From positions 310,001 to 374,000 of the forward strand of contig JAGMUV010000025.1 in assembly GCA_020744425.1 (NCBI GenBank): 64,000 nucleotides of DNA, given 5' to 3'. The notes under the pieces are model-generated. The model made no database searches. It saw only the letters and a program-made list of their open reading frames with translations, and was not told the origin of the DNA. The translations under genes and the position numbers were made by a program. How positions within the stretch are numbered: the first letter of the stretch is position 1; the number at the start of each line of letters is the position of its first letter. The DNA is from Dactylonectria macrodidyma. Its lineage: Eukaryota; Ascomycota; Sordariomycetes; Hypocreales; Nectriaceae. Positions 11,951 to 23,145 of the stretch are shown piece by piece.

Positions 11951-14089
11951 ATGCCAAAGACGCCTCGCTCCGAGAAACCGCGGGCGTGCGCCAACTGCTC
12001 CCGGGCCAAGGCCAAATGTGTCTGGCCAGACTCACACAACAATGGTAGTGACCATGACGACCATCAAGACCAGATATGCCAGAGGTTTGTTTTCTGTCCA
12101 TGTCCGCATAGTATGTGTTCTTCCCGTCATGTTAATAGGGCTTTAGGTGTTCCAACAACAGTCTCGAGTGCTCCACCTTGCATCCGGGCGTCAAGAGGAA
12201 GCGTGGCAAGGCAACGTAAGTCGCACCAACATCCACGCACGCTGGTATCTTACTCATTTTTCCCACTGCCTAACACAAGTCTCACATCACCAGGCATGCA
12301 AAAATCGTTGAACAAAAGCTGGATGATATCATGTCCCTTCTCCGTCGAGACCGTGACCAAACGATCCATGCGACCCAATCCGCCGAACACCACCCACACT
12401 CCTCAACCCCCTTCTCAGCGACAACTTCGGCAGCACCTCATCCAGTCGACAATTCAAGTCCATTTTCGCAGCCGGTTCTAACCCAAGATCAACCGCGAAC
12501 AGCGGTCATTGCCATAGTTCCCGGCTTTGGCGTCGCCTTTTCAGAAGCGGACAAGGCTCTTCTAGAGTACATGATTGTCATGGTCCCTCAATTCCCCTTT
12601 GTCCCTTTGCCCGAAGCCAGCGCATACGACATGTACCACGATAAGCCACTACTTCTGAAAACCATCTTGTGGGCTTGTCGACCTCCCGGACCGGACGCCA
12701 CGGTTGCGTTTGAAGCGTGGTTTCGCCAGCATATAGCGCAGCAAACCGTCGTCCTAGTAAACAAGAGTCTGGAGATTCTCCAGGCAATTCTTGTGTTTCT
12801 CGCCTGGTAAGAATCCCGAGTCTCGCTGTTGAGGAATCTGCTTTTCCGTTATCCTAGCTTGTGCACAGACCCTCGTACTGACAGCACATGCGATCTTTAG
12901 GAAGGATATTTTCTTCTACGCAAGCTCTCAGGACACAAGCCTTCTGCAACTAGCTATAGGGATGGTGGGGGACTTGGGACTGACAAAACGCTCTGACATC
13001 TCAGGCCCTGCGTCCGGATCCATTTATGAGGACGCGGCGCACCTGAGAAACGATGTTAAACCGCGAACACAACACACAAGTGCCGACCGTAGAGCCGCAC
13101 TGGGGGTGTACTATATTACATCTATGTATGGCTTGTGACCCTTTTTTCTTTTTGACGACGCTGACAACAATCGCACTAGACTTTCAAGTCTGCTCGGCAG
13201 ACCTTCTCGACTGGAATATACACCCTACTTCGATCACTGCTGTGACCAAATTCTACGGGACCAAGAATATTCTACCGACTCTCTACTAGTCAATCTCATC
13301 CGCATACGACAAATCGCAAACAGGGTAACCGACACATTCCATGACGACAGCGAACCCGCCCGCGATAGGTCATCTCGACAAGTCCATGCTTTAGCCATCA
13401 CAGCTATGCAAAAAGAGCTGGACGTTTTCATGGACCATGTGCCGGAACATCTTAGGTGGAACCGTATGCAAACTCGCACTTTATAGTATCCCCCAGCTGC
13501 TGACAGCCTTCGGCCAGATCTCTTGCGTAGCCATTGTGCTGCAATACGCATCCGCCTATTTGAGCCTCTGAGTAGCGACCATGGGAGCGACAAGCTTGAA
13601 CCTCCTCATTTGAGAAGTCAGATGACGTGGGACTGCCTAAGAAGTACACAAATGCTCTTTGACACGTTTCTTCTGATCCCCGTGGAAACCTATCCACAAC
13701 TCACATTTGCCGCTATCCTTGATTTGGCCTTGGCAATTATAAAGGCTTCCAGGTTATTATGCATGGGAGACCAGAATTGGGATTTGAGATCTGACAGGAC
13801 AAACTTCAACTTTCAGAATGTGCTGCAACAACTGAGCGAACACTTCGAAGCGTGCAGTCGCATTGGCAGCCCCAGGTGCACCGTTATGATCCACGGCCGG
13901 CCGCTCTTTTCAACCTATGCCGAAAACTACAAGTCGATCAAAGCCTGGTATTTGTCCAAGTGTGGCCCCAGTGTCACCCCTTCAGCCTCTACCACGACGG
14001 GGACAATCTTTGCACAGGGTTCAGAACAGCAAGAGAGCTTTGAGTTTTGGCAACACTTGTCAGATTTGACTTACGGGTTTCTGCCATAG
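11951..14089 (+). CDS. Zn2Cys6 transcription factor divergent from the ABC exporter
   Basis: Six exons encode 598 residues: 11951-12084, 12147-12215, 12294-12806, 12901-13125, 13180-13463 and 13518-14089. The binuclear zinc cluster reads CANCSRAKAKC, then an acidic/His-rich insert of about 20 residues, then CQRCSNNSLEC; the first intron cuts the cluster. A short coiled linker (KIVEQKLDDIMSLLRRD) follows, as in Gal4-type dimers. The middle and C-terminal parts have the helical fungal middle-homology region (for example GDLGLTKRS, RAALGVYYITS, WNHLLRSHCAAIRIRLFEP). The last intron was placed at 13464-13517 because it gives that conserved-looking junction. A nuclear regulator; the divergent ABC exporter is its most obvious candidate target. 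Confidence 0.85.
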
Positions 14090-15305
14090 CATTGAGTTTG
14101 GTGCAAGATGCTAAAGTCATCCTAACATTTACCAATTATTATATGCAAACGAGGGAGGGTTTGCAAAGTAGCTAGTGGACCAAGACATAGATCATCCCCA
14201 AGAAGAACTGAATTATAGCTGCTGCATTGATGCTGTGTAATAAAATCTATATAATACTTAGAGATATTAATATCATTTTTACAAAACGCGAGAGCTTAGC
14301 TCTAGAAACGGAAATGGGTTTGAGTATACTTGAGTTTCGTCTTTGAGAATATTGGTATTTGGCTCAGACTTAATGCACACGACCGCCCGATCGTTTGTGA
14401 TGATCCTACTTCATATACTCCGTAAAACCTAGCTTCGAGGCTTATCATAAAAAATTTCGGTCATTGTTCGGGATTCGCCAGTTGACCATTCATGAGCCAC
14501 CGATAAGAAGCATGTAATGGGGTTACATAAATCGCAATTCTGGACGTTACCCGATTTAGCATTTCGTCCCGGGAACTGATAAGGCTATCCAAACAAGGAA
14601 TTATAACCATTCTGCTGCAATGAGACATCAATCACCTGGCACGTGGATGGGTGCTGGCTGGTTAAGCTTAAATGAGGGTGGCTTTCAGTTGGGGGTTCAT
14701 GCACAAAGAGTGGGATTGTGAATGTTGTGCCATCGCCTGATGCTGTACATATCTTTTTGTTCTTGCGGTTGTCCCACCCCCCGGATAGGACATGAATTGC
14801 AGTGTCCCCGTAGTAAAGTGTACGGGGTTACTTATCATGGTTCATATGTATGGGGAAATACGACGATGGGGTTAGTCTGGGGCGACGTTTGGGCCTGGGT
14901 CCTGGCGAGTCTTCAACATCGAGGTTCGGTTACGCAGTCACAAATGACATCTTGACAACGTCTCGGTCAAGATATGCATCTCTGATAAGCTACACCATCT
15001 CGCGGCGCAGCCACATTATCGAATCTCCCACTCCCGGCCTAGCGGGAGCTTATCGCCAACTTGACACGAGCTCAACGGCATCCCATCGACGCTTGTTGAT
15101 AAGCATCTTGCGCAGAGCGTAGCGTTATCTCGACTAGTTGGCACCCTTGTTTCCCAGCCGCAGGAGTCAAAACCGCGACGACGCCTATCTTAAAACCCCT
15201 ATCCCCTTCCCCAGACTTTGCTGCACCTCTCCCTCAGCAAACTCTTGGCAGCCTTCTTTCTTCTGTCTAGGATTTTACCCCTGGCACTGCCAAGGACTGT
15301 TCAAG
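14090..15305. other. Intergenic, 1.2 kb, upstream of the ammonium transporter
   Basis: No open frame here resembles a gene. The left end is the AT-rich 3' flank of the regulator gene, and the rest is promoter sequence with GATA sites listed separately. Confidence 0.6.
14441..15103. promoter_or_regulatory. Cluster of seven GATAAG sites upstream of the ammonium transporter
   Basis: GATAAG or its complement CTTATC occurs at 14441, 14502, 14578, 14831, 14984, 15049 and 15098, the last three within 325 bases of the start codon. GATA factors of the AreA/NIT2 class bind HGATAR sites, usually in clusters, to activate nitrogen-scavenging genes when ammonium or glutamine is low. An ammonium permease is a classic target, so nitrogen-catabolite control is the likely meaning. 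Confidence 0.65.
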
Positions 15306-16895
15306 ATGTCGGCTGTAAGTGACTTTCCTGGGCGTTCCTCGAAGACAGGAGGGTATGCATACATCCTGGGACCTTACTAACACTGTATTCTTCGATAGCC
15401 CGTCTACAACGAGTCCCAGCCCAATGGAGGCGACCCTCTCGAGGTTGACGTCAACGCTCAATACGACGGCGTTGCATTCAATTACACTTACATTGCCTTT
15501 TGCGGCTTCATCGTCTACCTGATCATTCCTGGTCTCGGTCTGCTCTACAGTGGCCTTGCCCGCAGAAAGTCAGCTCTCGCCCTGATCTTCCAGTCCATCT
15601 TAATAGGCGCCGTCACCACGTTCCAATGGATGTTTTGGGGCTACTCGTTGGCTTACAGCCGCACCGCAGGTCCCTTCATCGGTGACCTTGCCAACTTTGG
15701 CATGAAGAATGTTATGGCCGCGCATTCCATCGGTAACCCTAACATTCCTGAGATTGTATTTTGCCTTTATCAGCTCCTCTTCTGCGCTTGCACTGTCCAG
15801 ATTGTCGTGGGAGGTGCTTTTGAGCGTGGCCGAATCGTCCCCTCCCTCATCTTTGGCTTTTGGTGGGCTACTATCGTCTACTGCCCCATTGCTTGCTGGA
15901 CATGGAACCCGAGTGGTTGGCTCTTTACTGTAAGTCATATGTTACCAATGCATTCTCCACACAAGAATAATTGTACGCTAACATCATCTCTTTCTCAGCT
16001 CCCTTCTCTTGACTTTGCGGGTGGCGGACCCGTCCACATCGCATCTGGCTGGGCTGCCCTTGCCTACGCCCTCGCCCTTGGCAAGCGCAAGAAGAATCCC
16101 GAAGACAAGTCGCACGGAAAGCCGCACAACATCACCCTCGTCTTCTTGGGTACCGTCCTCATCTACTTTGGATGGTTTGGCTTCAATGGTGGTTCAGCTC
16201 TCAACGGTAGTGTGCGCGCGATGCTGGCTGCGTTCAACACCAACACAGCCGCCTCAACTGGTGCCATCGGCTGGGTGCTCGTCGACTACGTCAAGCACAA
16301 GGGCCGCTTCCGTGTTGTCGGCGCTTGTGAGGGTGTGATTGCAGGACTTGTTGGCATCACTCCTGCTGCTGGCTACGTCAGCCCTTGGTTGGCCGCTGTC
16401 ATCGGCTTCCTCACTGCCGTTGTTTGTGCCTTGTGCGATAACGTCAATGAGTGGCTGCACATCGATGAAGGCATGGATGTGTTCAAGCTCCATGGCATCG
16501 GAGGCATGACTGGATCATTCCTCACCGGCCTCTTTGCCACAAAGTCCATCTCTGCTCTCGATGGCGCCACCATCGCCTCTGGCGCCATTGACGGCGTTGG
16601 TGTCCAAGTCGGCAGACAGTTTGCTGAGATCACGGCCATCTCCTCTTACTCATTCGTCGTCTCCTTTCTCCTCCTTATGATCTTGAAGTACATCCCTGGC
16701 CTTCATCTTCGCGTAACTGATGAGGTGGAGGAGCGCGGCCTAGACATGGACCAGTTTTTCGAGGAGAACATTGGTGACTGGGAGTTCTTTGAGGAGCTTG
16801 AGAAGCGCCGAGCTCAGAGCCAGACTATTGTGGCTGAGACAGTTCCTGGTTCCTCGACGAACAGCAGTTCACACGGAATTGAGAAGTCTGAGTAG
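15306..16895 (+). CDS. Ammonium transporter (MEP/AMT family)
   Basis: Three exons (15306-15314, 15399-15929, 15999-16895) give 478 residues. The first exon is only ATG TCG GCT; the phase and GTAAGT/ATAG sites leave no good alternative. Family marks include a periplasmic N-terminus, then GLGLLYSGLARRKSA in the first helices, FQWMFWGYSL, the DFAGGGPVHIASG signature, FGWFGFNGGSAL, and HGIGGMTGSFLTGLFA with the pore histidine. Eleven hydrophobic segments are expected. The acidic cytoplasmic tail ends in a Ser/Thr-rich stretch, a common site of nitrogen-dependent phosphorylation. It imports ammonium across the plasma membrane. The upstream GATA sites suggest induction under nitrogen limitation. 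Assignment to the MEP2-like sensor class is not decided here. Confidence 0.95.
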
Positions 16896-17290
16896 TGGTT
16901 GATATATTTTTGTAACAAGTGGATTTCCTAGGCTCATGTTTGAGACTGTATGTTTGGTGCAGGCGGAGAGAAGGCAGACGTGAAAAGTTGTTACAATGCC
17001 TATAATAGAGATGATTTCCTTCCAACGAACAATCACATAGACACTGAGCGATACGGTATCAAGTGGAGAAAACATGCGTATCACAATGCGATTGACAACT
17101 GCTTGCAAAAATTATACCTCACTCGTGCTTCGAGGCCCAGAGCGATGCGATTCACAATATGCAAGACAAATCTTTGTAATATACAAACTATCTATGACTT
17201 CTGGTGGGTGCTCTATTCCTTCTTGACATGTTAATTCCCGGACCTGTGTCACTCTTTCAACGGTAGCCGTTAAGTCCTTGACCAACATGA
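16896..17290. other. Short convergent intergenic region
   Basis: About 0.4 kb between the stop codons of the ammonium transporter and the acyltransferase. No coding or structural signal seen. Confidence 0.6.
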
Positions 17291-18706
17291 TCACTCACGC
17301 AGGGCTTCCAAGGTTTTCCAGAGACCGTCATTCTCGAGAACAGCCATGTCATCCCTGCGCAGCATGACCATGACCTCGATCGTTTCTCCGGATGCATCTG
17401 CGTCACCGACTTCTCTTTTTCTCGGCAAAACCAAAGCAACGCCATCGGCTTCCGTGTAAGGCACTCGAATGAACTCTGGCTTTCCAAGGTCCGAGCCAAA
17501 GTTGAGATTATACAAGTCAAGGTCAGCCCAGCTAGTGATTGTAAGATCGCGCGAGCTGAATAGATCCCAGCCGACGAAGATGGTCCTGTAATCCTCCACA
17601 CGATCGGTCAGACTATAGACTTCGGCAATATGACGAGGGGTGATGGCGGTAGATGACTGTGATTGAGAAATCACGTCGCAGACTTTGCTAAGTGACTGCT
17701 CCATATCCTCTGCACTGGAATTGTTCAAGTCTTCGACTGAAAGCTTGGCCAGAGAGTAGAGGACGGCGTTCGCGATGTAGGGGGTTTCTGGGGTTGAAAG
17801 CTTGTCACCGATGCGCCTGCGGCCATCAACTGCCATAGCGAGTCGGCTGGTCTCGCCTGCTAGAGTCGAGTTTCGTTGCAGGCGTGCGCGAGTGATGGCA
17901 GACCAGAGAAGAGCAGAGACAACCGTGTTGGTAGTTGGAGTCTTGGACATAGATTTGCTGAAGGCTTCTTTGATTGAATTAATGCGTGCAATGGGGATTG
18001 TGAGGACTTTGGATGTAGATGACGGGAATTCCGATGGGAAAGCTGGGGGAGCCTTGGAGTACTCTGGATGCGATGCAAAGAGATTGTCGGTTGATTCAGA
18101 AGAGACGGTGCTGAGGTCAGAAGAGAGCGCCTGTGAAAGCTGATTGAGGCGACCTGTGCCGAATGAAACAAGGGATGAATGTTCAGAGGCTGCAATATTC
18201 TGAACCAAAAGCTTGACAATCTCTGCAAACCCGGTGGCATCGACGGCATTGTGATGAATGGAGATACATAAGCCCACTCCACGCCCATCACCAAAGCGGA
18301 AAAGACTGGCGCCAAAGATGGTAGCTCCTCTGGCGTAAAGGGCCTCGTCAATCATGCTTGGGACTGGCCAGACGCCTGTAGGTAAGGCAGATGGAGGCAT
18401 GCCCTCCGCAGAAAGTGTCTCGAAGGATTCCTCGATAGTACCTTTGTCTACCACCGCTAGTACCGGCTGATCAGCATCCCATCGAAGCTCGAGGCCGGGA
18501 GCTTCCCCATCCGCAACTGTTGTTGGGTGCACCTTGCCAGAGAGCCATGGTAGTTGCTTGGATAAACCCTCCAGGCCGTGCTGAATGCGTGGCAAAATCG
18601 ACGGAATCGGTTCTGTCGTTCGGAAGGCAAGGTGGGCTGAAACATACGTCCTGGGCATGATCAAGTCCAGCGGCGTAAGCCTCTCGATGTTCAAAGTGTT
18701 GGTCAT
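17291..18706 (-). CDS. BAHD/trichothecene 3-O-acetyltransferase-like acyltransferase
   Basis: Single-exon protein of 471 residues. The catalytic HxxxD motif is present as HHNAVDA (His152, Asp156), and the second BAHD landmark, usually DFGWG, appears as the divergent NFGSDLGKP near residue 395. The start LTPLDLIMPRTYVS is typical of fungal members of PF02458, which move an acyl group from acyl-CoA to a hydroxyl or amine. Family use includes modification of secondary metabolites and detoxification of alcohols. The substrate is not predictable. It is divergent from a Zn2Cys6 factor across a 0.4-kb promoter, so co-regulation is plausible. Confidence 0.87.
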   Translation of the reverse strand: MTNTLNIERLTPLDLIMPRTYVSAHLAFRTTEPIPSILPRIQHGLEGLSKQLPWLSGKVHPTTVADGEAPGLELRWDADQPVLAVVDKGTIEESFETLSAEGMPPSALPTGVWPVPSMIDEALYARGATIFGASLFRFGDGRGVGLCISIHHNAVDATGFAEIVKLLVQNIAASEHSSLVSFGTGRLNQLSQALSSDLSTVSSESTDNLFASHPEYSKAPPAFPSEFPSSTSKVLTIPIARINSIKEAFSKSMSKTPTTNTVVSALLWSAITRARLQRNSTLAGETSRLAMAVDGRRRIGDKLSTPETPYIANAVLYSLAKLSVEDLNNSSAEDMEQSLSKVCDVISQSQSSTAITPRHIAEVYSLTDRVEDYRTIFVGWDLFSSRDLTITSWADLDLYNLNFGSDLGKPEFIRVPYTEADGVALVLPRKREVGDADASGETIEVMVMLRRDDMAVLENDGLWKTLEALRE

Positions 18707-19113
18707 GATGTAGACGTGGTGAGTTTTAGTTGACTTAGACTAGCGTGAAGCGAAGTGTGGTTGATATGAACTCAACAGGAGCTCTACAGACTTCATTTAT
18801 ATAGCTGCTTTAGGGAGAGTGTATGCAGATGCTTGGTCGGTGAAGAATGCAGAGTGGCCATCTCAGAAGACGCTGGATTCCATGGGCCCGTGGATCCCGT
18901 CGAGCTGTTCATGAATCGTGCCTTCAATTCCTAATAACTGAGTTGTGACTAGAGAAACAGGGCCCACTAATGTGTCTCGGGGCGTCGGAAACCGCGGGCC
19001 CGTGGACCCGTGGGGCCGAGTCAGCTTCCTCGCCCCCGAGCTTCCTTTTCCTTTTGCACGCATCTATCCAGCACATATCGATGCGGAGCCGATCCTGAAC
19101 CGGCATTAAGATC
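18707..19113. promoter_or_regulatory. Divergent promoter of the acyltransferase and second Zn2Cys6 factor
   Basis: The 11-mer GGGCCCGTGGA occurs twice, at 18884-18894 and 18996-19006, and the second copy runs into another CCCGTGG. Each copy contains the palindrome GGGCCC. The repetition in a short bidirectional promoter makes it a candidate regulator site; no footprint or family consensus supports a specific binder. Confidence 0.4.
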
Positions 19114-21556
19114 ATGTCCAGTGGAAGCAAAGGAGAGACGATCCGGGCAAGGCGCCAACGTCTTTCTTTGCTACCCCGGGCGGTATGCATCTGCCGTCCC
19201 CAAGCAGGCCCCACCATCTTGCTAACGTCGTCTGTAGTGTGAAGGTTGCAAGATAAGAAAGGTATGGAGGAAACGGGATTTGTGTCTGACATAAGGCTAA
19301 TGGAACATGATACCAGACGCGATGCGACCGTTCTATTCCTTGTTCAAATTGCACTGCGTCTGGCATTACTTGCCAGCCAGCCGCACATGTTGAGTCGGAA
19401 AACCGTCCCAAAGTCGATCGAGTTGCCCAACTGTGAGTTTTTGTTCAGCTTTTCTAGGGGACAAACTGATATTCAAAAGGGAGGACTATGTGGGCGCTCT
19501 TGTTGAACGTCTTGCCAAGGTTGAGCACCAACTCACCACCCAGACAAACGAACTCCAAGCGCAGCGTGTTGCCCCAGGGTCTCACATTGATGCCTCTCAG
19601 CGGGGACTTGTCTCTCGCCCAGCAACAGACAGTCCTGGAAGCCTGTATGAAGGCGGCTCCTCATTCACCAACCTAGCGAGCGAGGTTGCCCAGCAAACGG
19701 CAGTCTCAAATACGCCCGGAGCACCACCCAACATTGAGGCGTCTTTCAGTGACCTGCATGATCTCCTGCAGGCCAAGCCAGGTCTTCCGTCATCAGAGGA
19801 CTACCGATTTTCTCCCGTCGATGAATCTAGCTGCCTGCCAATACTAGAGCCTCTGCCAGTTGCTTTAGTCCTTTCCGTTTTGAGGAGAATGAAGAGTATG
19901 TCCATCCTGTCTCTTCAAAGAGAGTCTATGATGGAAGGTTTCATTCACAAGCGTATTGCTAACTGTTGTAGCGCAATCACCAATATTTCTATCTGGTTAC
20001 ACAGTCAACGATACATCGCTTATCGAGAGTCTCTGTCAAGCCATATACTTCCCAACAGAGCCAGTGTCTCTCGGCCAACTCACCAGCATGAACGGAATGC
20101 TTTATTGCCTATTCAAAGAATATGTCACAATGCAAGATCCGTTGTGCAAGCAGTACGACCTTAAAACATATCTTGCCAAGTGCGAACGCAACTTTAATCT
20201 CGGGGTCGAAACGTACGATGTACTCGCAGTGCCGAGCTTCCACAACGTACTAGCATTGACATTGGCGGTGAGTAAAACTCTGGAAGAGCACGCGGACTTT
20301 ATGCTGACAAATTTCTTGGTGTTTAGGTGATAAAAGCACAGAGTGAATGCAAGCCACAATTATGTTGTACCCTTATTAGTGCCGCAGCAAGTCATTGCCA
20401 GATGCTAGGGTATCATCGGGAGATGACGTACAGGAGCGACAACGGAAAGACTGCTGAACAAAAGCGCCGGATTTTCTGGTCTCTGTACGTGTTTGACAAG
20501 AACATGTCCCTGCTGCTCGGTCGCGCTTCTAGTATGCAAGATTCCGAGATTGACGCAGAATACCCTTCTCTATCGAAAGATCCCTCCCAGATTCCGTGGG
20601 ACCAATGGTTCGTCATGGCTATTCTGCTCGCAAAGGAGCAGGGTCGGATCTACCAGACACAGTATTCAGCAGCAGCACTGAAAACTCCTGTTACAACTCG
20701 AGATCTACACATAAACGAACTCCACATGTCACTACAGAAGTGGCGTGCCGACTTGGACCAGGTGCGTGCTACAAACTTCCCTCCCCCCTCCGGATGAACA
20801 GGATGCTCAGAAAGCGTCAACGACCTACGCAGATTGACGCAAGTCGCGTAAAGCATCCTCACATATTTGCATTGTCAAGACACCACTGGGACATAATGTA
20901 CTACTCTACGTTGACGTCGCTATTGCGCGCATCGACGACGTCCGGGATAGGAGCCGAGATTAGTTTCCCGTGTTTTGATACCGCGCGATTGAGCTTGCAG
21001 AGCCACCTCCGCTGCTTTTCCGGCTACCAAACCACCGAAATGTTATCAGATACAGATTTCGCCAATTGGTAAGTTTGCACTGGTCACCCAAGTCATATAC
21101 AAATCGACTAACCTTTCAAGGGTGCTTCACAACTCCTCTTTCAGTCCCTTTCTCGTCATCTTCCTCCACGCCATTGCAGCAACTAGTGTGGAGGATGTTC
21201 AACTACTGGACGAAGTGGTTGAGACATTGCGAAAGGTTCGAGGGGCATCAAGTAGTTCCGAGAGGCTCTATCTTATCTGTGCTACTTTTGCACGGATAGC
21301 AGGTCGGATGGTGGAGGAACAGAGCTCCTGTGTTGGGATGTATGACGAACAAACGGACTCGCTGCAATTGTTGGACGCCATGGATCAGATTCCAATCGAC
21401 TGGCAGGAGTCATTACAAGATTTTCCAGAGATGGAAGCCGTGAACCAGATGTTTGACTGGGACGTTCCGGACATGGCCGGTATTCTTACCAGCTGGGCAG
21501 AGGGACAGCCATCAGTGTCCGGTATGTTCGGGACGAATTCCCGAGGAGGCCAGTGA
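19114..21556 (+). CDS. Zn2Cys6 transcription factor divergent from the BAHD acyltransferase
   Basis: Eight exons give 675 residues: 19114-19182, 19238-19261, 19317-19432, 19480-19895, 19972-20267, 20327-20761, 20833-21068 and 21121-21556. The zinc cluster CEGCKIRKTRCDRSIPC..C.....C is assembled from a 24-nt second exon plus the third exon. A coiled linker follows (EDYVGALVERLAKVEHQL), then the fungal_trans region with the signatures KRRIFWSLYVFDKNMSLLLGR and RHHWDIMYYSTL. All phases are consistent. Two splice choices rest on frame alone: the acceptors at 19479 and 20832. It is a nuclear regulator; its target is probably the divergent acyltransferase. Confidence 0.87.
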
Positions 21557-21710
21557 TTAAGCATCCGTCTTATGTTGACACAATGGAGAAATTCCCCAAT
21601 GGAGATCAGAGCCGGCGCTGTTAGTATCACACATAAGGAGGTTAAGAATTTGATATCGCCTGTCTCATATGCATGCGTGTAAGCATAGTCTTAACTCAGT
21701 CTTGCGATGC

Positions 21711-22673
21711 CTACGCAGTCCCCGCCTGTTCCAAGCTTTGCGTGATTGAATTCGCCTGCCATCCTGAACGTAGAGTACCAATCGAAGTAAAACAAAAGTA
21801 TATCGACCCCAGCAGAACCAAAAACAAGGCCAGCGCGATGGGAGAGAAGATGGAAAACACAGCGAATCCGTATGAGGCGTTCTGGAATAAGTCGTTGCCG
21901 CCCAGTGTGCGCGTAGCCAGTCCAACTTGCATAGCTGACAAGACGAGCGCAATGTACACAGTGGCTAACGTAATGGGAGCTAGAGCGCTAAGGTTGATCA
22001 GCTCCCAGTAGTAGCCTCCGCAGTAGCCATGCGCCGTGAATATGTGGTTGAGCCGAGGCAAGTAGAGCTCTCCGTAGCGGTAGCGTCTATTGACCACCGG
22101 ATGCGCCTGGGTTAGTACCTTTGCCGTGACGCCAACCCACTCGTTCCATGTCAGTTCTTGCGGTACTAAATGCTCATCTTTGGCAATCGAAAAGTCGCTT
22201 TCGTACTGAATTAGAGCGACATAGGATAAAAGTAGACCCATCGCAAGCCCATATAGATGCTCATCCTGCATGAGATGATGATGCCAAAACTGTTCATCGA
22301 GGAGATAACGAGGCAGTGGCTTCAGGAATATCCCTCCGTGGGACCAAGCAAGATGGAGGCCAGTCTCCTCGCATACGATAATCTTGCGAGATATGGCTCG
22401 CTGGTAGCTAAGCGGCCGGGGCGGCGTCCGAAAGCCGGCGAGCCAAAGCCAGCCGTAGATTTTGTCCAGTCTTTCGAAACTGAGATCGTTCTTGACATGG
22501 GCTGTGCTTGCCACAATAATGACTGACCCGGTTTCGCCATCATCGATGCGATATGACGCTGGAAGAAGATGAGACGCAGGTGTTTGGACAAAGGGCACCA
22601 CTCTTAGTGGGTTTTTCAGGCAGCCGTTGGATGGTTGATGCCTATCCGTGACCTTTGGCAATTCGTCAGGCAT
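21711..22673 (-). CDS. DUF6601-family membrane protein
   Basis: Single-exon protein of 320 residues with the family features I recognise: KIYGWLWLAGF, then RKIIVCEETGLHLAWSHGG, FLKPLPRYLLD, LLSYVALIQYESDF, RYRYGELYLPRLN and two C-terminal transmembrane helices (about residues 225-250 and 268-295) separated by LGGNDLFQNASYGF. The family is widespread in Pezizomycotina and has no known function. The gene converges with the upstream Zn2Cys6 factor, with 154 bases between stops. A decayed paralogue lies 16 kb away at 5.3-6.0 kb on the same strand. Confidence 0.85.
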   Translation of the reverse strand: MPDELPKVTDRHQPSNGCLKNPLRVVPFVQTPASHLLPASYRIDDGETGSVIIVASTAHVKNDLSFERLDKIYGWLWLAGFRTPPRPLSYQRAISRKIIVCEETGLHLAWSHGGIFLKPLPRYLLDEQFWHHHLMQDEHLYGLAMGLLLSYVALIQYESDFSIAKDEHLVPQELTWNEWVGVTAKVLTQAHPVVNRRYRYGELYLPRLNHIFTAHGYCGGYYWELINLSALAPITLATVYIALVLSAMQVGLATRTLGGNDLFQNASYGFAVFSIFSPIALALFLVLLGSIYFCFTSIGTLRSGWQANSITQSLEQAGTA

Positions 22674-23145
22674 CGTGATTCTGGCAATTTAGTACGTAAT
22701 TACCATGCCGTGTGGACCAAAATTGCTTACTGCACAGAATTAATGTGCTTGTATCACCCAACAGGCGGTCAGTGAGTGTACTAGAAGATTCGGTAACAAT
22801 CCCAGCTGCATCAGTTGGCGAGTTAATCTGGTAAGCCAGCTGGTTAGAAGTCGAGACAACTTGGTCACAGCCTTGTTGGGTACTATGCGTCAGCTGAATT
22901 CCACGTGACTCCCAGCAGCTAATATTGGTCGTCGATGCCTTTGATATTCTGATTGGCTACTATTAGATATTGGCGTGTTTACAAACGACAAGATGACTTT
23001 TAGTTGGCGGAGAGGAGAAAGCGTAACGGGATGGAATGGAGTTGTGCCACCTAAAAGGATTTGCTCATGCAGTGGAAAAAAGCCTGACTTGGCATAAATT
23101 AAATGACTAGAAGAATTATAGGTAATTTCTGCTGATTAAAGAAGC
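22674..23145. other. Intergenic, 0.47 kb, no gene seen
   Basis: Promoter of the DUF6601 gene and 3' flank of the phosphodiesterase gene. Several CAGCTG/CAGCTA boxes are present, but nothing forms a convincing structure. Confidence 0.5.

Noticed and set aside
13464..13496. 33-nt intron in the first Zn2Cys6 gene
   Set aside because: Too short for fungal splicing; the 54-nt choice ending at 13517 keeps phase and gives a typical WN-HLL...RIRLFEP junction.
17291..21556. A secondary-metabolite cluster around the acyltransferase
   Set aside because: No PKS, NRPS, terpene cyclase or other backbone gene is visible in the window; neighbours are primary transport and unknown genes.
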